DNA of 64,000 bases. It comes from Rhodobacteraceae bacterium EL53 (lineage in GTDB: Bacteria; Pseudomonadota; Alphaproteobacteria; Rhodobacterales; Rhodobacteraceae). The notes beneath the pieces are model-generated. The model was not told the DNA's origin, did no database searches, and saw only the letters and a list, made by a program, of their open reading frames with translations. Where the stretch lies: NCBI GenBank assembly GCA_900313015.1, contig OMPR01000004.1, positions 186,001-250,000 on the forward strand. Direction: 5' to 3'. Below, in pieces: positions 53,384 to 62,314 of the stretch; position 1 is the first letter of the stretch, and every line of letters begins with the position of its first letter. The translations under genes were made by a program, and so were the position numbers.

Positions 53384-55180
53384 TTAGCTGTCTTCGAACG
53401 GATCCCATTCGTCTTCGACCTCTGGCAGGGCTTCGGTCTCGATCTTGGCGGCCAATTCCTGTGGGGTCTGGATTTTGGTGATCTTGGCTTTTGGGAATTG
53501 CGACAGGACCGCTTGCACCAGAGGGTGCGCCTCTGCTTCGGTACGCAGAGCCACTTCGGCAGCGTCGCGGATCTCAGCGATGGTTTTTGTGTCGCCGTCT
53601 GACACCACAGAGACGGCCCAGCGATTGCCAGTCCAGTTTTGCAATCGTGCGCCCAGCCTTTGGGCCAGATCGGTTGGGGCCAAGTCTGATGGGGTGAATT
53701 CAATTCGACCGGGTTGATAAGCCACAAGACGTACGCCGGTTTCGACCTCTACCAACAGTTTGACGTCCCGGTGGGTTCGGATCAGCTCGACCACGTGTTC
53801 AAAGGTTGGATATCGGGCCAAGGCCGCGCTGGCCTCTTGCGCCAAGGCTACATTTTGTCCGCCACCGCTGCCACGCGGGGCCGAGGCGTAAGCCGAGGCC
53901 CCGCCGCCGCCCGCCGCAGGCGTGCCCGCGTTCTGGGCGGGCATTCCCCCGCTCGCCGCAGGCGCACCTGGGCTGTGCACAGGCATCCCTCCACCGGGGT
54001 TTGGTGGTGGAGGGGGCATATCCTGCAGTTTACGGATCAATTCTTCGGGGCTGGGCAGATCAGACACATGGGTCAGGCGGATCACGGCCATTTCGGCGGC
54101 CATCATCGCGTTGGGGGATGCTGCAACCTCTTCCAGCGCTTTGAGCAGCATTTGCCACATGCGGGTGAGCACGCGCATCGGCAGAGCCGCGGCCATTTGT
54201 GATCCGCGCGCCCGTTCATCGGGTGAAATGGTTGGATCTTCGGCGGCATCCGGGGTGATTTTCACGACCGAGACCCAATGGGTGATTTCGGCCAAATCCC
54301 TGAGCACGGCCAGCGGGTCGGCCCCTTCGGCATATTGTGCGCTGAGTTCGGTCAGGGCCGCAGCGGCGTCGCCGCGTAGGATCATGTCCATCAGATCCAG
54401 CACGCGACCGCGATCGGCAAGGCCCAGCATGGCGCGGACCTGATCGGCGGTGGTTTCGCCAGCACCGTGGGAAATTGCCTGATCCAGCAGCGAGGTCGCA
54501 TCCCGTGCCGACCCTTCGGCCGCGCGAGTGATCAGTGCCAATGCATCGTCGGTGATTTCGGCGCTTTCAGCGGCGGCGATCTTGCGCATCAGCGCGATCA
54601 TGTCTTCGGGTTCGATCCGGCGCAGGTCAAAGCGTTGGCATCGGGACAGCACGGTCACCGGCACTTTGCGGATCTCGGTCGTCGCAAAGATGAATTTCAC
54701 ATGAGCGGGCGGCTCTTCCAGCGTTTTCAGCAGCGCGTTGAACGCTGACGTCGACAGCATGTGCACTTCGTCGATGATGTAGATCTTGTAGCGGGCCGAG
54801 GCGGCGCGATAGCGGACGGAATCAATGATTTCGCGAATGTCGCCCACACCTGTGCGCGAGGCGGCGTCCATTTCCATCACATCCACATGGCGGCCTTCCA
54901 TGATGGCCACGCAATGTTCGCACTGGCCACAGGGTTCTGTGGTGGGTTGGCCTTCGCCATCGGGGCCGATGCAATTCATGCCTTTGGCAATGATCCGTGC
55001 CGTCGTGGTTTTACCGGTTCCGCGAATGCCGGTCATCACAAAGGCCTGCGCGATACGGTCGGCTTCGAACGCGTTTTTGAGGGTGCGCACCATGGCGCCC
55101 TGACCAACCAGATCGGCAAAGGTTTCGGGGCGGTATTTGCGGGCTAGGACCTGATAGGGGACGGGTGCGGTGTCAGTCAT
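53384..55180 (-). CDS. dnaX: DNA polymerase III subunits gamma and tau
   Basis: Clamp-loader ATPase of the replisome. A 598-residue protein with the AAA+ domain (about 15-240: Walker A MTGIRGTGKTTTAR, zinc-binding Cys in CGQCEHC, Walker B IYIIDEVHML, sensor DATSLLDQAIS), a lid region, and a C-terminal domain after a Pro/Gly-rich linker (about 408-450) typical of tau. The sequence does not show an obvious frameshift heptamer that would give a short gamma form, though I could not scan exhaustively. First gene of dnaX-ybaB-recR. Confidence 0.95.
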   Translation of the reverse strand: MTDTAPVPYQVLARKYRPETFADLVGQGAMVRTLKNAFEADRIAQAFVMTGIRGTGKTTTARIIAKGMNCIGPDGEGQPTTEPCGQCEHCVAIMEGRHVDVMEMDAASRTGVGDIREIIDSVRYRAASARYKIYIIDEVHMLSTSAFNALLKTLEEPPAHVKFIFATTEIRKVPVTVLSRCQRFDLRRIEPEDMIALMRKIAAAESAEITDDALALITRAAEGSARDATSLLDQAISHGAGETTADQVRAMLGLADRGRVLDLMDMILRGDAAAALTELSAQYAEGADPLAVLRDLAEITHWVSVVKITPDAAEDPTISPDERARGSQMAAALPMRVLTRMWQMLLKALEEVAASPNAMMAAEMAVIRLTHVSDLPSPEELIRKLQDMPPPPPNPGGGMPVHSPGAPAASGGMPAQNAGTPAAGGGGASAYASAPRGSGGGQNVALAQEASAALARYPTFEHVVELIRTHRDVKLLVEVETGVRLVAYQPGRIEFTPSDLAPTDLAQRLGARLQNWTGNRWAVSVVSDGDTKTIAEIRDAAEVALRTEAEAHPLVQAVLSQFPKAKITKIQTPQELAAKIETEALPEVEDEWDPFEDS

Positions 55181-55368
55181 CTTTGCCCTGCTGGATTCGT
55201 GTTCGAGTGACAGCGTAAAGCGCGCGGCCTGCGGCGTCCACCAAATGTGGTGGCTTGGACACAGTTGGGCGCTGTTTCTTGCAGTCGTTGCGGTTATCTG
55301 TCCGCGCAGACGGCGTTTTGGTCGATTTATCTTTGTCTACAGGCACCTCTGCGGCAAGGTAGGTGCGG

Positions 55369-55941
55369 ATGACGGACCATCAGGCCGAGACGACCGGGGA
55401 TGTAATGCAAGGCAACGGAACGGAACAGACCGACGCACAAAGCGGGTTGGTGATCTATGCCTTGCAGGTTGGCGGCGGCACGCTGGCGATCAGCCCTTTG
55501 CCCGGCCTCAGTGGTCAATATGCAGCGGATGTTGAATTGATCGGGTCGTGGCGTCCGGGCTTGGTTATCTCCATGACCACCGAAATTGAGATGTTTCAAT
55601 TTGGGGCGCGGACATTTGGGGCAGACATTCAAGGGCGTGCAAGTCGGTGGGCGCATTTACCTGTTGATGACTTCGGGACGCCCTCGTCTGAAGTTGATGA
55701 GCAATGGAACGAGGTCAGTCGCTCGGCCCGGCAAGCGTTGGCAGGCGGTGGGCGGGTATTGATCCATTGCCGTGGCGGATGTGGCCGATCGGGCATGGTG
55801 GCCTTGCGGTTGATGGTAGAATGCGGCGAAAAGGGCCCGGATGCGTTGGCAAGATTGCGTGGGGTACGACCTTGTGCGGTCGAGACTGACGCGCAGATGG
55901 CTTGGGCCTTGGCGGGGCGAAAACAGCGCACCGCCAAGTGA
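55369..55941 (+). CDS. Dual-specificity/tyrosine-type protein phosphatase
   Basis: A 190-residue cysteine phosphatase. The P-loop signature HC-x5-R is present as LIHCRGGCGRSGMVALRL (Cys nucleophile, Arg), with a general-acid Asp in LPVDDFGTPS about 45 residues earlier. The fold matches small DSP/PTP proteins. Substrate unknown. The ATG behind AAGGTAGG was chosen over GTG two codons upstream. It is divergent from dnaX with about 190 bp between. Confidence 0.82.
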   Translation: MTDHQAETTGDVMQGNGTEQTDAQSGLVIYALQVGGGTLAISPLPGLSGQYAADVELIGSWRPGLVISMTTEIEMFQFGARTFGADIQGRASRWAHLPVDDFGTPSSEVDEQWNEVSRSARQALAGGGRVLIHCRGGCGRSGMVALRLMVECGEKGPDALARLRGVRPCAVETDAQMAWALAGRKQRTAK

Positions 55942-55963
55942 GGTTTTTGAAGTTTGGGTTAAT

Positions 55964-56383
55964 TCAGCCCGAATGCAGCAGGTTTTCAGGTGTAGGTTTC
56001 AACAGGTCGCTTGGGTACATCTGTGGCCTGATTTCCACCATGGCACAGGGGGCTTTTTGCGGTGAGGCGGCAAAGCCCGATTTGTGACCCGCGTCAAACA
56101 TTGCATCGGCCATCTGATCCAACGCAATAGTGTTTGCGCCCTCGGCTATGCCGGCAAATATACGGATGCGATCGTGACTGGCATGAAAGTAGGCCGGGCA
56201 GTGTTGCGGGCAATGTTTCAGAACGCTGTTGCCCGCTATTTCGAAGTCTTCGGCGGTCATGGGCCGTGCAGCTTCCATGGCTTGGGCCAGTTTCTCGGCC
56301 ATGCGGGACAGGGCCGGGCAGGTTTTGCCAGTGTGTTTGCAGGTCGTCGCCATCAGGGATTGAGTGTGGGATATCTTGGTCAT
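55964..56383 (-). CDS. Unrecognised Cys/His-rich protein under cobalamin-riboswitch control
   Basis: A 139-residue protein I cannot assign. It has no signal peptide and shows clustered Cys/His: TTCKHTGKTCPAL near residue 14, HCPQHCPAYFHASHD around 57-71, and a later PQKAPCAM. Such clusters fit a metal- or cofactor-binding site, perhaps cobalt or corrin related. GGAGGG lies about 8 nt upstream of its ATG. A full AdoCbl riboswitch precedes it on the same strand, so its expression should drop when cobalamin is abundant; that suggests a role in B12 or cobalt supply or in a B12-independent alternative. Confidence 0.75.
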   Translation of the reverse strand: MTKISHTQSLMATTCKHTGKTCPALSRMAEKLAQAMEAARPMTAEDFEIAGNSVLKHCPQHCPAYFHASHDRIRIFAGIAEGANTIALDQMADAMFDAGHKSGFAASPQKAPCAMVEIRPQMYPSDLLKPTPENLLHSG

Positions 56384-56482
56384 GGTCGCGCCCTCCGCGC
56401 TGGACGGGGGAGGGGACGGGACAGGTTGCGATGTGCGACCAGACCGCGCCCGGACACCCCGCCCGAGTTCGAGTTACAGTTT

Positions 56483-56664
56483 CGATGGCAGGTCTCCTGA
56501 CTTGCGGGTCAACGCTTGGCCGACCTTCCCGACCTTTCGGTCAGTGGCTTTCGGCGTCGCTCTCCGCTCACAGTTGCGGGGGCAGTCGCGGCATTGGTCC
56601 CGAGTGGACCGCACCGTGTTCCCTTTTCATCCCGGCCACGTCTGAGGTGACTCGGGAACCATCG
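56483..56664 (-). ncRNA. Cobalamin (AdoCbl) riboswitch
   Basis: On the minus strand the conserved elements appear in order: AAAAGGGAACACGGTG, ACTGCCCCCGCAACTGTGAG, AAAGCCACTGACC, GGGAAGG, and the B12 box GTCAGGAGACCTGCC. The P1 helix can form between CGATGG at the 5' end (56664-56659) and CCATCG at the 3' end (56488-56483). About 100 nt separate it from the start of the downstream gene, and that segment contains G/C-rich sequences able to mask the ribosome site, suggesting translational control. Confidence 0.95.
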
Positions 56665-56784
56665 CGTAACGGCTATCGGTTTGGAGGGGCGTTGGTCAAT
56701 GAGATTCGGGGCGGAGGTGCAGCCATTCTACCGCGAGCTATGTTTTTCGTTGTAAAAACATGAATTTGGAGCGGGGGAGGTATG

Positions 56785-56882
56785 GTGAGAGGCTGGACAT
56801 CGACCCAAGCGGGGCTCGTTGTGGCTGCTTCCTTCCGGATCTGACCAGGTTGGCGAGGCGCTCGCCCGCGCCAACCTCTCAA
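56785..56882 (-). ncRNA. ffs: Signal recognition particle RNA, small bacterial type
   Basis: The minus strand contains CTGGTCAGATCCGGAAGGAA followed by GCAGCCA, the conserved SRP apical domain that binds Ffh and FtsY. The ends GAGAGGTTGG (56880-56871) and CCAGCCTCTC (56796-56787) pair with one G-U. About 95 nt, the expected size. Its proximity to dnaX is common in alphaproteobacteria. Confidence 0.95.
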
Positions 56883-56948
56883 GGGGTGATATAGTCGTCA
56901 GTTTTGGGGTTGGCAACCCTTGGTCCGCATCCTTGGTCTTCTGCGATG

Positions 56949-58880
56949 TCACAACATGAGAGAGTAGCGGACAAACCCTTCGTCGTCTTGCTCAAGGGCG
57001 ATGGGTGCCATGTATTGCACCTCATCCAGGAACAGTGCGGCTGAGGGGCTGGTGTGGACCGTCGTGCGGGTCTGATTCTGTGGGGTAAAGTGCCATGGAA
57101 ACGGCAGGTCTGCGATTGGGTCGCGTGGCAGGCGCCCCATCAAGTAATCGCGGACAATATGTTGAATCAGACGCGAGGGCACTGGAACGGGCCGCGCGGT
57201 TGTGAGGGCTTTGAAGTGGCCACCGCCATTGGCGCGGTAATTGTTCAACGCGACGACAAACTCTTGGCTGTCGTTGACGGGTTGGCCTTTGTAACTGAGG
57301 TTGCGGATCCGATGATAGGATGGATCAACCAAGTCCCCCTTCAGATCAAAGCGGGCGGGATGGGACGGATCGATTTGGTATTCGATGCCAAATATCACAT
57401 CAAAATTGTGTCCGGGAACGTCGGGATTGATGAGAGGCGCTCCTTCGGTCTTTGGTTGGATCTGGTGAAAGAGGCCCGCCGCCATCTCGAGCCAGTCGCG
57501 CAGTTGTGCGCCTGTCACGATGAGCCCATGCAGTTCATTGGGAAAAACATGCAGATCCGCAACATGGCGCAGCAGGATGGGGCCTGCGGGAACGTTGGTG
57601 TAATGCTCGGGACCTGCGCGGCCGCCGAATTTCGACGGTGCAGAAGCGGATAGTAGTGGCAGGTCGGCGTAGGACGTGCCGCTGATGTAGGCCCGCAGCG
57701 CGGCGGCTTGGGCGACGGCAACCTGGGTGAGGCCCCGGTCCGGCGCAAAGTAGGTAAAGTAGCTGTGGAAAGGGTGTGTGCTGGCACCAACCGGGCGCTG
57801 CATGTTTTTCCGTGTGGTTGTATGAAATGGGGTGATCAGCTGCGTTAGTTCGGCGTCTTCTGGCACAAGAGGGAAAGGTTGACCGGTGTCCGTGCGTTCG
57901 AATATCGGGCGCAGCTCGGTTGTTGCGCTGTCAATCTCCCAGCCGCCCTGCCCATCGGCAATCAAAGCCAGATCAATTAGCCCCAGGTGCGATCCGGCAG
58001 ACCCGGGCATGACTGTGGGTTTGCCGTGAACCATGCCTGTGCTGGCATCGACGTGTTTCAGACCTGCGTGGGCCGGGCTGGGCAGCAGCAAGTGGGTGTG
58101 TCCGGCGATAATCGCATCAAGCCCCTTGAGGGCGGCCAGAGGGATGGCGGCGTTTTCAAGATTTGGCGTGGCAGTTGTCTCTTGCAGCCCGGTATGGGCC
58201 AAGGCAATGACCAGATGACACCCCTGCGCCTTGAGCGTCGAGATTGCCTGTTGAGCGGCGCTGAGGATATCGTCAATTTCAACTTTGCCGCGCAGAAGGT
58301 GTGCATCCCAATCCATCGCCTGAGGCGGCAAGACGGAAAAGACACCGATGCTGAGGGGCCAGTCCTGCCCATCTGCCGTAACGTTGCGTTTGAGGATGGT
58401 GTAGGGCACCCAGCTTTTCTGATTGTCCAAGCGATGCACATTGGAGTTGACGGCCGGACATTTCAAATGCGCCAGGGCGGTGTCTAATGCTGGCAATCCA
58501 AAGTTGAAATCGTGGTTCCCCAAACCAACCGCATCATATTTTAGCAAATCCAAGGCTTGGACCATCACATGGGGTTGGCCATCGTCAGGTTGGGCAAATT
58601 CGCCAAGCGGGGTGCCTTGCAATGTATCGCCATTGTCCAGCAGCAGAGTGGTGATGTTTGCGTGGTCTGCTTCGGCGCGGGCCTGCCGGATAAGGCTGGC
58701 TGTGCGGGTTAGACCCACAGTCGGATCTGCCCGATCGGTGTAGTAATCAAAGCTGGCCATGTTCATGTGCAGATCGGTGGTGGCCAACACACGAAGCCGG
58801 GCGATCGCATTTTTCGGACAGGGTTGAGCCAGATCTTGATCGTCCAGCGATACCTTGGCGTCCGATAGTGAAGTCAACAT
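56949..58880 (-). CDS. CpdB/5'-nucleotidase-family metallophosphoesterase
   Basis: A 643-residue two-domain enzyme of the 2',3'-cyclic-nucleotide phosphodiesterase / 3'-nucleotidase group. The metallophosphoesterase domain has TTDLHMN, NGDTLQG, GLGNHDFNFG and AGHTHLL; the C-terminal 5'-nucleotidase domain has VVALNNYRANGGGHF. Normally such enzymes are periplasmic, but no signal peptide is evident before LRVLATTDLH, only a polar 30-residue leader. The reaction is hydrolysis of cyclic nucleotides or nucleoside monophosphates. Confidence 0.9.
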   Translation of the reverse strand: MLTSLSDAKVSLDDQDLAQPCPKNAIARLRVLATTDLHMNMASFDYYTDRADPTVGLTRTASLIRQARAEADHANITTLLLDNGDTLQGTPLGEFAQPDDGQPHVMVQALDLLKYDAVGLGNHDFNFGLPALDTALAHLKCPAVNSNVHRLDNQKSWVPYTILKRNVTADGQDWPLSIGVFSVLPPQAMDWDAHLLRGKVEIDDILSAAQQAISTLKAQGCHLVIALAHTGLQETTATPNLENAAIPLAALKGLDAIIAGHTHLLLPSPAHAGLKHVDASTGMVHGKPTVMPGSAGSHLGLIDLALIADGQGGWEIDSATTELRPIFERTDTGQPFPLVPEDAELTQLITPFHTTTRKNMQRPVGASTHPFHSYFTYFAPDRGLTQVAVAQAAALRAYISGTSYADLPLLSASAPSKFGGRAGPEHYTNVPAGPILLRHVADLHVFPNELHGLIVTGAQLRDWLEMAAGLFHQIQPKTEGAPLINPDVPGHNFDVIFGIEYQIDPSHPARFDLKGDLVDPSYHRIRNLSYKGQPVNDSQEFVVALNNYRANGGGHFKALTTARPVPVPSRLIQHIVRDYLMGRLPRDPIADLPFPWHFTPQNQTRTTVHTSPSAALFLDEVQYMAPIALEQDDEGFVRYSLML

Positions 58881-59071
58881 AATCCGATCTCAAATGCCCG
58901 CTATGGTTGTGGGTGCATGTGAGATTAAAAAGACCAGCGGATGCAAGGGGCACGATTGATACAATTTGTGTCAGTTCCAGAGTTTCGGCCAAAATGTCAC
59001 AATGTTTTTTACCATTGTATCACTGCTCACGCCGTGTCAGCCCTGTAACAAACGCCAGATGGAGAGCAGAA

Positions 59072-60055
59072 ATGAAGCGTGCAGAACAGGTGACATTTGG
59101 TGGATCGGCCCTGAACCGAGCTGCCGAGATTCGCGGTGATGAAGCTGCTTTGGCTGCAGCGATGGCGCATCCTGATGCTGCTTGTCTGTTACTGTGGCGT
59201 GGCAAAGTTTTGATGCATGGCGAGCACTTTGAACGTCTGTCGTGGATCATGATGGCACATCCTTTGATCAAGGCTGGGCCAGGTGGCGATGTCGCGTTTC
59301 CGATTTTCTTAGGCTTTGAAGATGACGGCGCCCCCTGTTTTGCCTTGGATATTTCCAAGTGGGAGCCTGCGGGGCAGGATCTGAGCAGTGTTGGGGCCTT
59401 TGTCGATCGCAGCGAACAACAGCACCCAGATATCGCGCCGGGCCATGTTTTTGTGGAATTGCGCCGCATTATGACACGCCTTAGCCCGCGGGATGCAGAG
59501 CTGTTGGCCACGGCCAAAGCGGTGATGTCCTGGCACAAGACGCATAAGTTCTGTGCCTGTTGCGGTGCAAAAAGTGAAATGGTGCAAGCAGGGTGGCAGC
59601 GCAGTTGCCCCGAATGTGGCGGGCAGCATTTCCCGCGTACCGATCCGGTGGTGATCATGTTGATCACGCATGGGAACAGTGTGCTGATGGGGCGGTCGCC
59701 GGGATGGCCCGAGGGGATGTATTCGTTGCTGGCCGGATTTGTGGAGCCGGGCGAAACGCTTGAGGCGGCGGTGCGTCGTGAGGTGATGGAAGAAGCAGGT
59801 GTGCCGGTTGGACAAGTCAGTTACTTGGCCAGTCAACCTTGGCCGTTTCCGGCCTCTTTGATGTTTGGGTGTGCTGGCGAAGCCTTGAGCCGCGACATCA
59901 CTATTGATCCCGTCGAGATCGAACACGCAATGTGGATGACCAAAGAAGAAATGTTGCAAGCCTTTGCTGGGGAACACCCCACTGTTCTGCCCGCCAGAAA
60001 AGGTGCAATTGCGCATTTCTTGTTAGAGAACTGGCTTGCGGATACGCTCGATTAA
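59072..60055 (+). CDS. nudC: NAD(+)/NADH pyrophosphatase NudC
   Basis: Cleaves NADH and removes NAD caps from RNA. The 327-residue protein has a C4 zinc ribbon (FCACCGAKSEM ... SCPECGGQHFPRTDP), a Nudix box GFVEPGETLEAAVRREVMEEAGV, and the NudC hallmark SQPWPFPASLM after it. The ATG behind GGAGAG was chosen; the upstream in-frame region has no homology. Divergent from the CpdB-like gene. Confidence 0.94.
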   Translation: MKRAEQVTFGGSALNRAAEIRGDEAALAAAMAHPDAACLLLWRGKVLMHGEHFERLSWIMMAHPLIKAGPGGDVAFPIFLGFEDDGAPCFALDISKWEPAGQDLSSVGAFVDRSEQQHPDIAPGHVFVELRRIMTRLSPRDAELLATAKAVMSWHKTHKFCACCGAKSEMVQAGWQRSCPECGGQHFPRTDPVVIMLITHGNSVLMGRSPGWPEGMYSLLAGFVEPGETLEAAVRREVMEEAGVPVGQVSYLASQPWPFPASLMFGCAGEALSRDITIDPVEIEHAMWMTKEEMLQAFAGEHPTVLPARKGAIAHFLLENWLADTLD

Positions 60056-60093
60056 GGGGATGCTTGCGCGACCTAAAACACAGCGAGTTTTTG

Positions 60094-60561
60094 ATGCAGT
60101 TTTCCAGCAAAGAAGATATTGAGGCGCCGATCGCAGAGGTGTTTGAGCTGTTGTCCGAGTTTGAAAGTTTCGAACGATCAGCTCTTCGGCGTGGGGTTGA
60201 GGTTCAGCGCGTTGACGCATCAATGCCCAAGGGCGCTGGGCTGGCCTGGGACACGGTCTTTATGGTGCGCGGCAAACCGCGAGAAATGCATCTGGAGCTT
60301 GTTGAATACACGCCCCCAACGATGATGCGGTTTGAATCCCACAGCAAGGGCGTTGAAGGGAAAGTTGTCATTGAATTGCTGGCGCTGTCATCACGTCGGA
60401 CCCGGCTGAGCTTTGACGTCAGCCTGTCGGCAAATACGCTGGCGGCGCGGTTGCTGTTGCAATCGCTCAAACTGGCGCGGGCCAATCTGAGTCAGCGATT
60501 CCGCCTGAAGCTGGCTGAATTCGCCCGTGACATAGAAGAGCGTCATACCCGTCGGGCCTGA
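60094..60561 (+). CDS. SRPBCC (START-like/CoxG-type) family protein
   Basis: A 155-residue protein with the SRPBCC helix-grip fold pattern: an N-terminal SSKEDIEAPIAEVFELLSEFESFER and a long C-terminal helix after alternating strands. These proteins bind hydrophobic ligands or act as polyketide-cyclase-like or chaperone factors; function unknown. The ribosome site is weak; it sits 38 bp after nudC and may be read through from it. Confidence 0.78.
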   Translation: MQFSSKEDIEAPIAEVFELLSEFESFERSALRRGVEVQRVDASMPKGAGLAWDTVFMVRGKPREMHLELVEYTPPTMMRFESHSKGVEGKVVIELLALSSRRTRLSFDVSLSANTLAARLLLQSLKLARANLSQRFRLKLAEFARDIEERHTRRA

Positions 60562-60624
60562 GGCGTTCTGTTTGCATCTGACCCCGTCGATTGCCGGGGT
60601 CAGTGTTGTGCTCGATGTTTAGGG

Positions 60625-61458
60625 TTAGCCCCGTTCACGGGCGGCCGGGTACACGCCCAAGATTTCCACATTTGTTGTGAAATACCCCAGCTCGTCCATC
60701 GCCAGCTGAACGTTTGCGTCGTCTGGGTGCCCTTCGATATCTGCATAAAACCGCGTTGCGGTGAATGAGCCGTCAACCATATAGCTTTCCAGCTTGATCA
60801 TGTTGACGCCATTGGTGGCAAATCCACCCATGGCTTTGTACAGCGCGGCAGGGATGTTGCGGACCTGAAACACGAAACTGGTGATCATGCCCTGCTTGCC
60901 ACGACGTGATTCGTCGGCTGTTGGGGACATCACCAAGAATCGGGTGGTGTTATTGCCTTGGTCCTCAATGTGGCGGGCCAGTACGTGAAGCCCATAGATT
61001 TCACCGGCCAATTCACTCGCAAGTGCGGCAGAGTGGATGTCATTTGCTTCGGCAACTTCGCGGGCGGCGCGGGCGTTGTCCGGGCTGACCCGTCCCCGTA
61101 TGTTATGTTGCTTCAGGAACCCGGCGCATTGCGGCAGCAACACAAGGTGAGAGTGGGCTTCGGTGACATCATTTAGCGTGGCACCGGGGACCGCCAACAG
61201 GTTGATATGCACACGTACAAAGGCCTCGTCAATGATGTGCAGGCCGCTGTGGGGCAACAGTCGGTGAATATCAGCAACCCGCCCGTAGGTGGAATTTTCC
61301 ACCGGCAGCATGGCAAGATCAGCCGCCCCGGATTTGACGGCCTCGATCACGTCCTCGAAGGTGCGGCAGGGCAGCGCCTCCATGGTGGGTCGCGCGTTGC
61401 GACAGGCCTCGTGACTATAGGCGCCGGGCTCTCCCTGAAAGGCGATGCGATTGCTCAT
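60625..61458 (-). CDS. pheA: Prephenate dehydratase
   Basis: Converts prephenate to phenylpyruvate in phenylalanine synthesis. The 277-residue protein is a stand-alone dehydratase with no chorismate mutase domain: IAFQGEPGAYSHEAC, MLPVENSTYGRV, the catalytic-loop DQGNNTTRFLV, and a C-terminal ACT domain (about 190-270; NIPAALYKAMGGFATNGVNMIKLESYMV) for Phe feedback. Start at MSNRIAF chosen over an ATG six codons upstream without a ribosome site. Confidence 0.95.
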   Translation of the reverse strand: MSNRIAFQGEPGAYSHEACRNARPTMEALPCRTFEDVIEAVKSGAADLAMLPVENSTYGRVADIHRLLPHSGLHIIDEAFVRVHINLLAVPGATLNDVTEAHSHLVLLPQCAGFLKQHNIRGRVSPDNARAAREVAEANDIHSAALASELAGEIYGLHVLARHIEDQGNNTTRFLVMSPTADESRRGKQGMITSFVFQVRNIPAALYKAMGGFATNGVNMIKLESYMVDGSFTATRFYADIEGHPDDANVQLAMDELGYFTTNVEILGVYPAARERG

Positions 61459-61578
61459 TTGTCGGTATCCATGCAACAGGTTCGTAAATTGGGCGATTAG
61501 TCGCGGTGTCTATACCTTGCCTCTTGCAAGGGGAACCCTTAGACACCCGCCCAGACAGCTGAAATGGACTCGCGATCA

Positions 61579-62085
61579 ATGTTCGACACGATGACAGTTA
61601 CCAAGGCCGCAGCCGGCCTGTTCGGTGCCTTCCTGGTACTTCTTCTTGCCAAATGGGGCGCTGAGAGCCTGTATCACGTAGGGGGGCACGGTGAAGCCTC
61701 TTACGTGATCGAAACAGACACAGGCTCGGATCAAGTGACCGAAGCCGAAGAAATCAACTATGATGAGTTGATGATGGCCGCAGACGTCGAAAAAGGCGCG
61801 AAGGTCTTCAAAAAATGTTCGGCCTGCCACAAGGTCGAAGATGGTGCAAACAGCACTGGCCCCTTCTTGTATGGCGTTGTTGGCCGTCCTGTCGCTTCGG
61901 TTGCCGGTTTCGGATACTCGGGCGCGATGGAAGCCAAGGGCGGCGATTGGACAGTTGAAGAGCTGGACCACTTTATCGCCAAGCCAAGCAAATCGGTATC
62001 TGGCACTTCGATGGGCTTTTCTGGCCTGAAGAAGCAGAACGACCGGATCAACCTGATTGCTTATCTGGACAGCCTCGACAAGTAA
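61579..62085 (+). CDS. Membrane-anchored cytochrome c (cytochrome cy type, CycM-like)
   Basis: A 168-residue class I cytochrome c held in the membrane by an uncleaved N-terminal helix (about 8-30). The heme site is CSACH (Cys80, Cys83, His84) and the axial Met is likely Met145 in GTSMGFSGL. It carries electrons between the bc1 complex and cytochrome oxidase. The start at MFDTMTVTKAA matches CycM homologues; an ATG five codons upstream is possible. Terminator follows. Confidence 0.92.
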   Translation: MFDTMTVTKAAAGLFGAFLVLLLAKWGAESLYHVGGHGEASYVIETDTGSDQVTEAEEINYDELMMAADVEKGAKVFKKCSACHKVEDGANSTGPFLYGVVGRPVASVAGFGYSGAMEAKGGDWTVEELDHFIAKPSKSVSGTSMGFSGLKKQNDRINLIAYLDSLDK

Positions 62086-62109
62086 GTCGGGCCTGATCTC
62101 TGCAAATTC

Positions 62110-62142
62110 AAAAACCGCTGCCTTTTGGGTGGCGGTTTTTTT
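62110..62142 (+). terminator. Rho-independent terminator after cycM
   Basis: AAAAACCGC (62110-62118) pairs with GCGGTTTTT (62132-62140), internal loop between, followed by TT. Confidence 0.8.
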
Positions 62143-62264
62143 GTGCCTAGGTTTTGCAAGATGTGCGGGTGTTTGCTGCGGGAATGGCGTCTTCACGAAG
62201 CGTTCACATATTCTAAACTTGAAACTTGGTGCTCTGGACCTTTAGCTAGCAGCAACAAAAATTG

Positions 62265-62300
62265 GTTTTGGTTCCGAAATCGGAATAGCCGAACCAAAAC
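62265..62300. promoter_or_regulatory. Nested inverted repeat in the yejA-like leader
   Basis: GTTTTGGTTC (62265-62274) and GAACCAAAAC (62291-62300) are a 10-bp perfect inverted repeat, with TTCCGA...TCGGAA (62272-62285) nested inside. It ends exactly at the GGAGG ribosome site (62301-62305), so it could be an operator or an RNA hairpin that controls translation. Confidence 0.5.
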
Positions 62301-62314
62301 GGAGGTAGAGCCTG

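Noticed and set aside
56740-56761. ATGTTTTT/AAAAACAT hairpin as terminator of the SRP RNA
   Set aside because: The stem is A/T-rich with no GC core, and is 25 bp past the RNA end; not convincing.
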